The notes beneath the pieces were generated by a model, which was not told the origin of the DNA, did no database searches, and worked only from the letters and a program-made list of their open reading frames with translations. From positions 1 to 62,964 of the forward strand of contig NZ_JANJOU010000033.1 in the NCBI RefSeq assembly GCF_024594815.1: 62,964 nt of DNA, in the 5' to 3' direction. Of this stretch, positions 24,745-33,705 are shown piece after piece (the stretch's first letter is position 1; every line of letters begins with the position of its first letter). Source of the DNA: Roseomonas populi (GTDB lineage: Bacteria > Pseudomonadota > Alphaproteobacteria > Acetobacterales > Acetobacteraceae). The position numbers were made by a program, and so were the translations under genes.

Positions 24745-25551
24745 GTGAATTCCCCCACCCCCCTGGCTTTCCGGCCGCTCGACTGGGTGGCGGCCCTGGG
24801 CCGCGCCACCATCGGCCTGTGCCGCAGCACCGGCGCCGTGGCCCTCTTCGCGCTCACGGGGCTGAGCCACCTGCTGCGCCCGCCCTTCCACCCCCGCCTG
24901 TTCTTGCGGGCCTTCCTGGAGATCGCCTGGTTCTCCCTGCCCGTGGTGGGGCTGACCGCGGTGTTCACCGGCATGGTGCTGGCGCTGCAATCCTTCTCCG
25001 GCTTTTCCCGCTTCGGGGCGGAAGGGGCCGTCGCCAACGTCGTCGTCCTCTCCATTACCCGGGAATTGGGGCCGGTGCTGGCGGGGCTGATGGTCTCCGG
25101 CCGGATCGGCGCCGCCTTCGCGGCGGAGATCGGCACGATGCGCGTGACCGACCAGATCGACGCCCTCACCACCCTCTCCACCGACCCGATGAAGTATCTC
25201 GTCACCCCCCGGCTGCTGGCCGGCATCCTGGCCATGCCGCTGCTGGTGCTGGTGGCGGACATTCTCGGGGTGATGGGCGGCTATCTCATCGGCACGCTCA
25301 AGCTCGGCTTCTCCGGCCCCGCCTACCTCAAGGCCACGCTGGACTTCCTGCAGTGGATGGACGTGGTCAGCGGCCTCGTGAAGGCGGCGGTCTTCGGTTT
25401 CGTCGTGGCGCTGCTGGGCACCTGGTGCGGCTACACCTCCCGCGGTGGCGCGCAGGGCGTGGGCGCGGCCACCACCGCGGCTGTCGTCTCCTCCTCCATC
25501 CTCATCCTCGCACTCGACTACGTGCTGACCGAGGCGTTCTTCGCCCGATGA
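24745..25551 (+). CDS. mlaE: MlaE-type ABC transporter permease
   Basis: Inner-membrane permease of the Mla phospholipid transport system that keeps outer-membrane lipid asymmetry. The 268-residue protein has the MlaE-family features: the LPVVGLTAVFTGMVLALQ segment, the conserved TRELGPVLAGLMVSGRIGAA motif and EIGTMRVTDQIDAL. I chose GTG 24745 (start VNSPTPLAFRPLDW) because it clears the alr stop; the frame is open further upstream inside alr. It overlaps the ATPase gene by 4 nt. The mlaD substrate-binding gene is not next to it. Confidence 0.92.
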   Translation: MNSPTPLAFRPLDWVAALGRATIGLCRSTGAVALFALTGLSHLLRPPFHPRLFLRAFLEIAWFSLPVVGLTAVFTGMVLALQSFSGFSRFGAEGAVANVVVLSITRELGPVLAGLMVSGRIGAAFAAEIGTMRVTDQIDALTTLSTDPMKYLVTPRLLAGILAMPLLVLVADILGVMGGYLIGTLKLGFSGPAYLKATLDFLQWMDVVSGLVKAAVFGFVVALLGTWCGYTSRGGAQGVGAATTAAVVSSSILILALDYVLTEAFFAR

Positions 25552-26342
25552 GCGAGGCCCAGGCACCGGATACCCGGACTCCGAAGATCCGCCTGCGCGG
25601 GCTGAAGAAGTCCTTCAACGGCAAGCCCGTGCTGGACGGGGTGGACCTGGACGTCATGCCCGGCCGCTCCATGGTCATCCTCGGCGGTTCCGGCACGGGC
25701 AAGTCCGTGACCATCAAGTGCATCCTCGGCCTGATCGAGCCGGATGAGGGCACCATCGAGATCGACGGCCGGAACGTGCTGACCATGTCCCGGCGGGAAC
25801 GCGCGGCGGTGCTGGACCGCACCGGCATGCTCTTCCAGAACGGCGCACTCTTCGACAGCCTGCCGGTCTGGGAGAATGTCTGCTTCAAGCTCCTCGCCCA
25901 GGGCCGAATCTCCCGCGAGAAGGCCCGGCAGCGCGCAGTGGAGGCGCTGGTGGATGTCGGCCTCGGCATGGGCGTGGGGGAGATGGACCCGGCCTCCCTC
26001 TCCGGCGGCATGCAGAAGCGCGTGGCGCTCGCCCGCGCCATCGCCTCCCAGCCCGACATCATTTTCTTCGACGAGCCGACCACGGGGCTGGACCCCATCA
26101 TGGGCGCCGTGATCGACGGGCTGATCGTGGACTGCGTGAAGCGCCTGGGCGCCACGGCCGTGACGATCACCCACGACATGGCCAGCGCCCGCCGCATCGG
26201 CGACGACGCGGCGATGCTCCACAAGGGCCGCATCGTCTGGACCGGCCCGGCTGCCGAGTTGGGCCACACCGGCAATCCCCTGGTGGACCAGTTCGCCCGC
26301 GGGGAGCGTGAAGGGCCGATCGCGATGGAGCTTCGGCGCTAG
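25548..26342 (+). CDS. mlaF: MlaF-type ABC transporter ATP-binding protein
   Basis: Cytoplasmic ATPase partner of MlaE. The 264-residue protein has Walker A LGGSGTGKS, the signature LSGGMQKRVALARA, Walker B IIFFDEPTTGLDP and a switch histidine in ITHDM. The TTGLDP sequence with the KRVALARA signature is typical of the MlaF/Ttg2A family. The ATG overlaps the permease stop (ATGA). About 250 nt without recognisable signal follow before the next gene. Confidence 0.93.
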   Translation: MSEAQAPDTRTPKIRLRGLKKSFNGKPVLDGVDLDVMPGRSMVILGGSGTGKSVTIKCILGLIEPDEGTIEIDGRNVLTMSRRERAAVLDRTGMLFQNGALFDSLPVWENVCFKLLAQGRISREKARQRAVEALVDVGLGMGVGEMDPASLSGGMQKRVALARAIASQPDIIFFDEPTTGLDPIMGAVIDGLIVDCVKRLGATAVTITHDMASARRIGDDAAMLHKGRIVWTGPAAELGHTGNPLVDQFARGEREGPIAMELRR

Positions 26343-26593
26343 GGCAGCTCCGCGCTTCCAAGCGATGCCGCGCCGCAGCTGCCTGCTCTGGCACCGGGCC
26401 GGGGCGCTTGCGGCACGGGCCAGGGTTGCTCTCGTCCGGCCTGTGCCACTCAGCGCCGCATCGATCCCGTTTCAGGATCGCGTGGGCCCAGCAACAAGAG
26501 GTCCCGTAACATGAGGATGGCAGGGCCTCCCTCCTGATGATTTCATGCGGCATGCGCCGGGCAGAGCGCGCGCCGACATGGAGGGATGGTCCG

Positions 26594-27919
26594 TTGAAAC
26601 GAAGAGTCCGGGTGATCTGCGCGGCACTCCTGGCCGTGGCCGGCCTTGCCCGCCTGGCCCAGGCGGAGGTCGCCCCGGTTCCGGTGCGCCTCGGCGCCGC
26701 GCAGGGCATGTTCTACAAGCCGGAGGGGCCGGATCCCCATGTGGCCTTCCTCATCATTCACCGGACGGCGGACTACCTCCGCCACATCGGCTGCGCCGAG
26801 CTGCCGCGCCGCGGCTTCGCCGCCCTCTGCATGAACACGCGCTACGTCAACAACGAGTTGCTCGTGGATTGGGACCGCATCGCGCTCGACGTGAAGGAAG
26901 GCGTGGCCTTCCTGCGAGGGCAGCCCGGCATCCGCAGCATCGTCCTGCTGGGGCATAGCGGCGGCGGCCCGACGCTGAGCTTCTACCAGGCCGTCGCGGA
27001 GGCCGGCACGGCGTTCTGCCAGGACCCGCGGAAGCTCGTGCCGTGCCGCGACGATCTCGCGGGGCTGCCTCCGGCCGATGCCCTGATCCTGGCGGATGCG
27101 CACCCCGGCGTTCCCGTGATCCTGCTGCGGAGCCTCAACGGCGCCTCGGTCAACGAGGCCCCGCGCCAGTTCGACCCGGGCCTGGATCCGTACAGCCGCG
27201 CCAACGGCTACGAGCCGAACGGGTCCTCGCACTACACGCCCGAGTTCCAACGCCGGTACTATGCCGCGCAGTCCGCCCGCATGAACCGGCTCACCGACGA
27301 CATCCTGGCGCGCCGCCAGCGCATTGCCGAGGGCCGCGGCCCCTATCCCGACAACGACATCGTCGTCATCCCGCATGGCGGAAATCCCGGGGCCGGCCCC
27401 GGTGGCGCCTCCCAGCTTCACAGCCTGGACGTGGCGGCGCCGCTGCGGCGGACGCTCAGGCCCCAGCAATTCCTCAGGAACGACGGAACCGTCGTGCGCC
27501 AGATCGTCAACTCCGTGAGCCCCCCGGAGCTGGAAACCCACGCAACGACCAACAGCTTCGATCGTGGGACCAAGCTGCTGTCCATCCGGTCCTACCTCAG
27601 TGCGCAGGCTGTCCGCTCCACCAACTCCCTGGACGGCATCGACCATTGTTCCTCGAACAACTCCACGGTCTGCGCGGTGGGCGTCATCACCCGGCCGCTC
27701 CTCGTCATGGGCATGGGCGGCTACCTCTTCATCCGCGACTCCGAGGAGGAGTTCGAGGCCGCCACCACGGCCGACAAGGATCTCGTCTTCATCGAAGGAG
27801 CGACGCACGGCTTCACGCCATGCATCCCGTGCGACCCGAACCCGGAGGCGTTCCGCAACAGCGTGCGTAACATGTTCGACTACATCGCCCGCTGGACCGA
27901 GCAGCGCTTCCCGAGGTGA
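26594..27919 (+). CDS. Secreted alpha/beta-hydrolase
   Basis: A 441-residue exported hydrolase of unknown substrate. From a TTG start the N terminus KRRVRVICAALLAVAGLARLAQA is a clear signal peptide, and GGAGG (26580-26584) precedes it by 9 nt; an ATG at 26552 would put extra polar residues ahead of the signal. The nucleophile motif is LLGHSGGG (Ser122), and a late GATHGF supplies the likely catalytic histidine. There are cysteine pairs in DHCSSNNSTVC and PCIPC, consistent with periplasmic disulfides. The long Asn/Pro-rich middle is unusual for a simple esterase. Confidence 0.8.
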   Translation: MKRRVRVICAALLAVAGLARLAQAEVAPVPVRLGAAQGMFYKPEGPDPHVAFLIIHRTADYLRHIGCAELPRRGFAALCMNTRYVNNELLVDWDRIALDVKEGVAFLRGQPGIRSIVLLGHSGGGPTLSFYQAVAEAGTAFCQDPRKLVPCRDDLAGLPPADALILADAHPGVPVILLRSLNGASVNEAPRQFDPGLDPYSRANGYEPNGSSHYTPEFQRRYYAAQSARMNRLTDDILARRQRIAEGRGPYPDNDIVVIPHGGNPGAGPGGASQLHSLDVAAPLRRTLRPQQFLRNDGTVVRQIVNSVSPPELETHATTNSFDRGTKLLSIRSYLSAQAVRSTNSLDGIDHCSSNNSTVCAVGVITRPLLVMGMGGYLFIRDSEEEFEAATTADKDLVFIEGATHGFTPCIPCDPNPEAFRNSVRNMFDYIARWTEQRFPR

Positions 27920-27935
27920 AAGGTCGGCTGGGCTC

Positions 27936-27953
27936 AAGGGCCTAACGGCCCTT
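27936..27953 (+). terminator. Hairpin between convergent genes
   Basis: AAGGGCC-TAAC-GGCCCTT is a perfect 7-bp hairpin in the 69-nt gap between the convergent hydrolase and pirin genes. It could work in both directions, although the T-runs are only two bases. Confidence 0.45.
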
Positions 27954-27988
27954 CAGCGCGGCCGCCCCGAACGCCGGCGCGCCCGGCG

Positions 27989-28954
27989 TCAGCTCGTCGG
28001 CGACCCGCCGGAGGGCGCCTGCACATGCGCGCGCACCCGCTCCACCGGCAGCGGGATGAACTCCTTGTCGTCCCCCGGCACCGTCCCGAAGCGCCCCGCG
28101 CGCCAATCATCCTTCGCCTGCTCGATCCGCTCGCGGGAGGAGGAGACGAAGTTCCAGAACAGGAAGCGCGGCCCGTCCATCGCGGCGCCGCCGAGCATCA
28201 GCAGCCGCGCGCCCTGCGGCCCCGCCGTGATCGCCAGCCCGTCGCCGGCGCGGAACACCAGCATCCGCCCGGCCTCGAAGCGGTCGCCGGCGATCTCGAC
28301 AGCACCCTCCACCACGTAGGCGCCGCGCTCCTCATGCTCGGGCAGCGGCAGCGACGCGCCGGGCGCCATCACCGCATCCGCGTAGAACAGCTCGGAGGAG
28401 GTGACGACGGGCGAGCGCGCGCCCCAGCCCGTGCCCGCGATCAGCCGCAGCCGCAGGCCCCGGTCCTCGATCACCGGCAGGGTGGCGGCAGGGTGGTGCA
28501 CGAAGCCCGGCATCGCCTCCTCCTGCGCGCGCGGCAGCGCCACCCAGGACTGGATGCCGTAGAGCGGGTTGGGATGGCTCCGCCGCGCCTGGGCCGTGCG
28601 CTCCGAGTGCGCGATGCCGCGCCCGGCCGTCATCCAGTTCACGTCGCCCGGGCGGATCGGCAGGTCTGACCCCAGCGTGTCCCGGTGCTGGATCTCGCCC
28701 TCGAACAGGTAGGTGACGGTGGAAAGGCCGATATGCGGGTGCGGCCGCACGTCCAGCCCCTGGCCCGTCAGGAACTCGCCCGGCCCCATCTGGTCGAAGA
28801 AGATGAAGGGCCCGACCATCTGGCGCCCCTTCGCCGGCAGGGCGCGGCGCACCTCGAAGCCGCCAATGTCGTGTGCGCGGGGCAGGATCACCTGCCCCAC
28901 CGGCCCCGCACCGCATTCGGGCATCAGCCCCGTCGGATCGCCATCGACGCTCAT
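27989..28954 (-). CDS. Pirin family protein
   Basis: A 321-residue two-domain cupin of the pirin family. The N-terminal domain has RRALPAKGRQMVGPFIFFDQMGPGEF, the metal-ligand region RPHPHIGLSTVTYLFEGEIQHRD and the GDVNWMTAGRGIAHSER motif. Some pirins act as quercetinases and others as redox or protein-interaction factors, so the role is open. The ATG at 28952-28954 has GAGGG at a good distance; a longer start at 28978 is less likely. Confidence 0.93.
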   Translation of the reverse strand: MSVDGDPTGLMPECGAGPVGQVILPRAHDIGGFEVRRALPAKGRQMVGPFIFFDQMGPGEFLTGQGLDVRPHPHIGLSTVTYLFEGEIQHRDTLGSDLPIRPGDVNWMTAGRGIAHSERTAQARRSHPNPLYGIQSWVALPRAQEEAMPGFVHHPAATLPVIEDRGLRLRLIAGTGWGARSPVVTSSELFYADAVMAPGASLPLPEHEERGAYVVEGAVEIAGDRFEAGRMLVFRAGDGLAITAGPQGARLLMLGGAAMDGPRFLFWNFVSSSRERIEQAKDDWRAGRFGTVPGDDKEFIPLPVERVRAHVQAPSGGSPTS

Positions 28955-29475
28955 TATGAAACCCTCCGATGGACGCATCCTGCCATGCCCAGGGAGGGCC
29001 GGTCACGTCGCGAGGGATCTACCCCGGCAGGGTTCCGGATGCAGCTTCCGCCCCCATATCGGGTGTCGGAAACCTCTTGCCGCCGGTCGCACCAGCGCGA
29101 GCCGGCGCAAGTTCCGCTTCCGAAAGCTTGCCGAAAGCGTCGGCCATTAGAGCGTCCGGCCTTCCACCCCCAGCCCTGGACCAAAGCGATTGATAGCACC
29201 ACCGCCTGGCTTCGCCTGGATCATCCGGATTGCCGAGATGCTCGATCCTGCGGATGGCGTGAGGAAGGTGCTGGTCGAGTACCAGGCCGCCCTGGGCACG
29301 CATGTCGTCGCCCTCGCGCCCGAGAGGGCGCGGGCGCTGGGGCTCGACAGCGCCCTGGCAGGAAAAGCGCTGGTCCCGATCCCCAGCATGTGAGGCGCGC
29401 GTAAAGCCCCCGTGTGAGAGTCGATGCAGGTGGGCACCCTCTCTCGCCCGGGAGAGGCGCTATGGGTCCGGTCAG
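28955..29475 (+). other. Gene-poor region, possible gene remnant
   Basis: A 521-nt stretch with no confidently recognised gene. Small open frames occur on both strands, and the best of them (29190-29393) is listed separately. The base composition stays coding-like, so this may be the decayed remains of a gene. Confidence 0.4.
29190..29393 (+). CDS. Possible small hypothetical protein or gene fragment
   Basis: A 67-residue frame starting with TTG, with an internal ATG at 29238. The second half (VRKVLVEYQAALGTHVVALAP and ALGLDSALAGKALVP) looks like real protein with GC-rich third positions, but no clear ribosome-binding site is visible and I recognise no family. It may be the end of a decayed gene. 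Confidence 0.3.
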   Translation: MIAPPPGFAWIIRIAEMLDPADGVRKVLVEYQAALGTHVVALAPERARALGLDSALAGKALVPIPSM

Positions 29476-30453
29476 TCACTCCGCCCGAAGGTTGGCCCCG
29501 CGGATCACGTCGCCCCAGCGCTGCCGGTCGGCGGCGATGGTGGCGCGGAAGGCGGCCTGATCCCCACCCAGCACCTCCATCCCGTTCTCCGTGACGCGGC
29601 GCCGGAACTCCGGGTCGGCTGTCACCTTCGCCATCGCAGCGTCCCATCGTTCCACCGCTTCCTGCGGCATGGCGGCGGGCCCGGCCAGGCCGATCCAGCT
29701 CGTCACCTCGAAGCCCGGCAAGGTGTCGCGGATCAGCGGCTTCTGCGGGAACAGCGGCGAGGCCTGCGTGCCGCCGAAGGCCAGTAGCCGCAGCCCGCCA
29801 TCGCGGATCTGCCCGATGAACTCCGGGAAGTTGCCGAGCATCATGTCCACCCGCCCCGCGGTGATGTCCACGATGGCATTGGAACCGCCCCGATAGGGCA
29901 CGTGCGTCATCTTGATGCCGGCCTGCCGCGCGAAGAGCTCGCCCGCCAGGTGCTGGCTGGTGCCGTTGCCGGTGGAGGCATAGGTCAGCTTGTCCGGGTT
30001 CGCCTTCGCGTAGGCGATGAGGTCCGACACGGAACGGAACTGAGAGTTCGGCGAGACGACGAGCGCGTTCAGCACGCCCGCCACGTTCCCCACAGGGGCC
30101 AGGTCCTTCTCCATGTTGATCGGCATGGGCTGGCCGGGCAGCTGCGGCAGCACGGCATAGGCGCTCATCGCCACGACATAGAGTGTGTGCCCGTCCGGCG
30201 GCGCCTTGGCCGCCGCCTCCGCCGCGATCAGGCCGGAGGCGCCGGGGCGGTTATCCACCACCACGTTCTGGCCGAGTGCGACGCGCAGCGGGTCCGTCAC
30301 CAGCCGCGCGACGAGGTCCACGGCGCCGCCGGCAGAGAAGCCGACGAGAAGCCGCACGTCGTGGTCGGGGAAGGCAGCCCACGCCGCGAAAGGCAGGCCG
30401 GCCGCTGCCGCGCCGCCGAGCAGGGCGCGGCGGCGAAGGAGAAAGTTCTGCAT
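29476..30453 (-). CDS. Bug/TctC-type solute receptor (1)
   Basis: A 325-residue periplasmic receptor of the Bug (tripartite tricarboxylate) family, which binds carboxylates and related small molecules. A twin-arginine-like signal (RRRALLGGAAAAGLPFAAWA) is followed by the family start VRLLVGFSAGGAVD, VVVDNRPGASGLIA, THVPYRGGSNAI and a closing EFRRRVTENGMEVLGG segment. The ATG shares one base with the stop of the upstream MBL-fold gene (TGATG), so the two are coupled. No TctA/TctB membrane genes are nearby. Confidence 0.9.
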   Translation of the reverse strand: MQNFLLRRRALLGGAAAAGLPFAAWAAFPDHDVRLLVGFSAGGAVDLVARLVTDPLRVALGQNVVVDNRPGASGLIAAEAAAKAPPDGHTLYVVAMSAYAVLPQLPGQPMPINMEKDLAPVGNVAGVLNALVVSPNSQFRSVSDLIAYAKANPDKLTYASTGNGTSQHLAGELFARQAGIKMTHVPYRGGSNAIVDITAGRVDMMLGNFPEFIGQIRDGGLRLLAFGGTQASPLFPQKPLIRDTLPGFEVTSWIGLAGPAAMPQEAVERWDAAMAKVTADPEFRRRVTENGMEVLGGDQAAFRATIAADRQRWGDVIRGANLRAE

Positions 30454-31418
30454 CAGGCGGTCCAGTCTGCGGGGACGAAGCGGAAGCCCTCGCCTTCCCG
30501 CGCGATGTAGCCATTCGCCGGGAATGGGAAGTGGTAGCCGGTGACGCGCACGCGATCCGCCGCGCAGCGATCCAGCACGCGGCGGCGGGTCGCCTCGGCC
30601 GCAGCGGGATCGAAGTCGAACATCACGTGGAAGCCGGGGCGGCGGGCGAAGAGCTCCGGACGGTGCGTCACGTCGCCCAGCACCAGGAGCTGCCCGTCCC
30701 CGTCCGCAACGTGCCAGGAGGTGTGTCCGGGCGTGTGGCCAGGCGTGGTGACGGCGCGGATGCCCGGCATCGCCTCCTGCCCCTCCTCTACGCGCCGCAC
30801 ACGGCCCCCATAGGGGGCGAGACGGCGCTTGAGGTTGGCGAAGTTCGGCTTCTGCCGCGCGGGGGCGGAGGTCTCGTTCCCCGCGTCGCTCCAGTAGCGC
30901 CACTCGGCCTCGGGGATGACGATCTCGGCGTTGGGGAACACCGCCTTGCCGTCGGCCGTCGCCAGCCCGGTGATGTGGTCTCCGTGCACATGCGTCAGCA
31001 CGACAAGGTCCACCCGCTCCGGCTCGATCCCCGCCGCGCGCAGGTTGGCCATCGCCGAACCGGCCGTGGGCGCCAGCTGCCCGCCCGTACCGGCATCGAA
31101 GAGCACCGTGCGCCCGCCCGCCTGCAACGCGGTGAGGGTGTAGGGCGTCACGTAGCGGTCGCGCGGCAGGAAGCTTTCGGCCAGCACCTCGCGGACCGCC
31201 TCGACCGGCGCGTTCAGCACGAAGTTCTCCAGCGGCAGGGTCGCCGTACCGTCGAAGACCGTCGTGGCGGTGAAGCCGCCGACGCGGAAGCGGTGGAAAC
31301 CCACCCCCGGTGCCGCGGGCTGGGCCGCGGGCTGGGGCGCGGTGCCCTGCGCCCGTGCGGCGCCCGCGGCGAGAGTGGTGGCGGCCAGCGACAGGCCCGC
31401 CTGACGACGCGTGATCAT
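30453..31418 (-). CDS. Secreted metallo-beta-lactamase-fold hydrolase
   Basis: A 321-residue exported MBL-fold enzyme. It has a signal peptide with twin arginine (MITRRQAGLSLAATTLAAGAARAQ), the zinc motif THVHGDHITG (His143, His145, Asp147, His148), TPGHTPGH and a late GYHFPFPANGY. Similar proteins hydrolyse lactones, esters or other small molecules; the substrate is unknown and it need not act on beta-lactams. It lies between two Bug receptors in one apparent operon, 23 nt after the upstream one, suggesting that it processes a ligand the receptors bind. Confidence 0.9.
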   Translation of the reverse strand: MITRRQAGLSLAATTLAAGAARAQGTAPQPAAQPAAPGVGFHRFRVGGFTATTVFDGTATLPLENFVLNAPVEAVREVLAESFLPRDRYVTPYTLTALQAGGRTVLFDAGTGGQLAPTAGSAMANLRAAGIEPERVDLVVLTHVHGDHITGLATADGKAVFPNAEIVIPEAEWRYWSDAGNETSAPARQKPNFANLKRRLAPYGGRVRRVEEGQEAMPGIRAVTTPGHTPGHTSWHVADGDGQLLVLGDVTHRPELFARRPGFHVMFDFDPAAAEATRRRVLDRCAADRVRVTGYHFPFPANGYIAREGEGFRFVPADWTA

Positions 31419-31441
31419 GACCCTTCCTCCCGTGCTTCCGA

Positions 31442-32449
31442 TCAGTCCGGCTTCAGCTCCGCGCGCCGCACCACCTCGCCCCAGCGGGCGCGCTCGGCGA
31501 CAATGAAGTCGCGAAAGGCTTCCGGCGTGCCCGGCGCAGCCTCCGCGCCCTCCGATTCCAGGCGGGGCCGCAGCTTGTCGCCCTTCAGGATGCGGGTGCA
31601 CTCCGCGTTCAGCCGGTCCACGATCGGGCGCGGCGTGCCCGCGGGGGCGACGAGGCCGTACCACTGGTTCGCCTCGAAGCCCGCCACGCCCTGCTCCTCC
31701 ACGGTGGGGATGTCCGGCGCGCCGGCGAGGCGGTGGTCGGAGGAGACGCCGAGGGCGCGCAGCATGCCCGCGCGCACGGGCGGCAGGATGGGCGGGCCGC
31801 CGGTGAAAGTCAGATCGATGGTGCCGCCGATCAGGTCGTTCATCATCGGCGCCGTGCCGCGATAGGGGATGTGCTCCATCTCCACCCCCGTCGCCAGGCA
31901 GAAGGCCGCCATGGCAATGTGGGCGGCAGAGCCGTTCCCGCCGGACCCGTAGGTGAGCGAGCGCGGGCGGCGCTTCGCCATCGCCACCAGCTCCTGGATC
32001 CCGCCGGAGGGCATTTTGCGGGGATTCACCACCATCACGTTCGGGACCACTGCCGCGAGGGTGATGGGAGCGAAGGACGTCACCGTGTCGAAGGACAGGT
32101 TGCGGTACAGGGTGGGGTTCACGGCGAGCGTGCCGATATGCCCCATCAGCAGGGTGTAGCCATCCGCCGGCGCATGGGCGACCACCTCCGTGCCGATGGT
32201 GCCGCCGGCGCCGCCGCGATTCTCCACCACGAAAGGCTGGCCGAGACTGTCCTGCAGTTCCGCCGCGAGCGCCCGGGCGATGATGTCGGTGGAGCCGCCG
32301 GGGGTGAAGGGCACGACGATCCGCACCGGCCGGTCCGGCCAGCCGCCCTGCGCGCGAGCCAGGCGAGGGACCGCCAGCGGGGCAAGCAGGCTGGCCAGGG
32401 CGGCACGGCGCGACAGTGGCATCGCCGGCTGCGATCGCATCCCGCTCAT
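31442..32449 (-). CDS. Bug/TctC-type solute receptor (2)
   Basis: A 335-residue Bug-family periplasmic receptor. A signal peptide (LSRRAALASLLAPLAVPRLARAQ) precedes VRIVVPFTPGGSTDIIAR, FVVENRGGAGGTIGTE, LTYGSGGNGSAAH and MEHIPYRGTAPM, all family landmarks. It appears to lead the operon Bug2-MBL-Bug1, read leftward. The ligand cannot be predicted from sequence alone. A second start (MPLSRRAAL) nine codons in is possible. Confidence 0.9.
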   Translation of the reverse strand: MSGMRSQPAMPLSRRAALASLLAPLAVPRLARAQGGWPDRPVRIVVPFTPGGSTDIIARALAAELQDSLGQPFVVENRGGAGGTIGTEVVAHAPADGYTLLMGHIGTLAVNPTLYRNLSFDTVTSFAPITLAAVVPNVMVVNPRKMPSGGIQELVAMAKRRPRSLTYGSGGNGSAAHIAMAAFCLATGVEMEHIPYRGTAPMMNDLIGGTIDLTFTGGPPILPPVRAGMLRALGVSSDHRLAGAPDIPTVEEQGVAGFEANQWYGLVAPAGTPRPIVDRLNAECTRILKGDKLRPRLESEGAEAAPGTPEAFRDFIVAERARWGEVVRRAELKPD

Positions 32450-32585
32450 ACAACGTTCCTCCGCCCCGCTCTCGGGCGGGATGGCCGGAGGCTACGCGTC
32501 GCGCCCCTGCCCGTCCTATGGCTTTTTGAGGCCGCGATATAAGCGGCCGGAATAGGTCCGGGCCGTTTTTCGAAGGCCCGGCCGG

Positions 32586-33572
32586 CTACTCCGCCATGAT
32601 CCCGCGGCTCTGGATGATGGCGCGCCAAGTGCGGGCATCGGCCTCCATCAGCGCCGCAAGATCCCCCGCCGATCCCGTCCGCAACTCGGCACCCTGGGCC
32701 GTCAGCCGTGTCCGCAGCCCCTCATCGTCCAGCGCGGCGCGGAGCGCGGCGTTCAACGGGCCAATCAGCCCGTCCGGCGTCGCGGCCGGTGCGTAGAGGC
32801 CATACCAGGTGCTGTAGCGGAAGCCTGTCAGCCCCTGGCTCTCCACCACGGGCAGGGATTGCAGCTCCGGCACGCGGGTCGGCGCCGTCACGCCGAGCGC
32901 GCGGATCTTCCCGTCCGCCAGGATCGGCATCAGCCCGCCCGCGCTCATGAACCCGGCCTGCACGCGGCCCGTCATCATGTCCGTCAGCAGCTGGGAACCG
33001 TCGCGGTAGGGCACGTGCACGCCCTGGATGCCCGCGACCGACTGGAACAGCTCCGCGCCGAGGTGGGAGACGCCGCCCGCGCCCGGCGATGCGAAATTGA
33101 TCTCGCCTGGGCGCGCCTTCGCGTAGGCCACGAACTCCCGCACATCCTTCACGGGCAGCGCGCCGTGGATGAGCATCACGTGCGGATTGTCGCTCATCTG
33201 CCCGACCGGCCGCGCGAGCGCGTCCGTGCCGCGCGCGGCCGCGCTGACCATGGGATTGATCACCACATTGCCGAGCGCGGCCAGGAACAGCGTGTGCCCA
33301 TCCGGCGCGGCGCGCGCGAGGGTGCGGAGCGCTACCACGCCGGTGCCGCCGGTCACGTTCTCCACCACCACGGGCTGTCCCACCACGGCGCCAAGGCGCT
33401 GCCCCAGTTCCCGGGCCAGCACATCCGCGCCCGTTCCCGTGCCGAAGGCCAGCAGCAGGCGCACGGGGCGCGTGGCGGCGAAGGTCTCCGCCGCCCGGGC
33501 GCCGCGCCCGGCCACGGGCAGCAGGGCGCCCGAGAGGAGGGATCCCCCGAGGGTGCGGCGGGACAGGGTCAT
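32586..33572 (-). CDS. Bug/TctC-type solute receptor (3)
   Basis: A 328-residue Bug-family receptor with signal MTLSRRTLGGSLLSGALLP. The family pattern is slightly divergent: LLLAFGTGTGADVLAREL replaces the usual PFxPGG loop, which may reflect a different ligand. VVVENVTGGTGVVA and VHVPYRDGSQLL follow. The ATG is at 33570-33572; the frame stays open upstream but without a signal sequence. Gaps of about 135 nt on both sides suggest a separate transcript. Confidence 0.88.
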   Translation of the reverse strand: MTLSRRTLGGSLLSGALLPVAGRGARAAETFAATRPVRLLLAFGTGTGADVLARELGQRLGAVVGQPVVVENVTGGTGVVALRTLARAAPDGHTLFLAALGNVVINPMVSAAARGTDALARPVGQMSDNPHVMLIHGALPVKDVREFVAYAKARPGEINFASPGAGGVSHLGAELFQSVAGIQGVHVPYRDGSQLLTDMMTGRVQAGFMSAGGLMPILADGKIRALGVTAPTRVPELQSLPVVESQGLTGFRYSTWYGLYAPAATPDGLIGPLNAALRAALDDEGLRTRLTAQGAELRTGSAGDLAALMEADARTWRAIIQSRGIMAE

Positions 33573-33705
33573 GGCGCTTCCTTCCTCCGGCGCGCCTTGT
33601 CCGGCGCGTCCGGGGCCACGGGAGCGCCCTGCTCCGGTCTCGTCAACCGTTGAGCGGCCCTGCGGATTCACGCATCCAGGCGTTGTCGCCCTTCCGCGAT
33701 CCACC

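Noticed and set aside
30453-31418. An antibiotic-inactivating metallo-beta-lactamase
   Set aside because: The MBL fold is shared by many hydrolases. The TPGHTPGH pattern and the setting among solute receptors fit a small-molecule hydrolase better, and nothing specific to beta-lactamases is seen.
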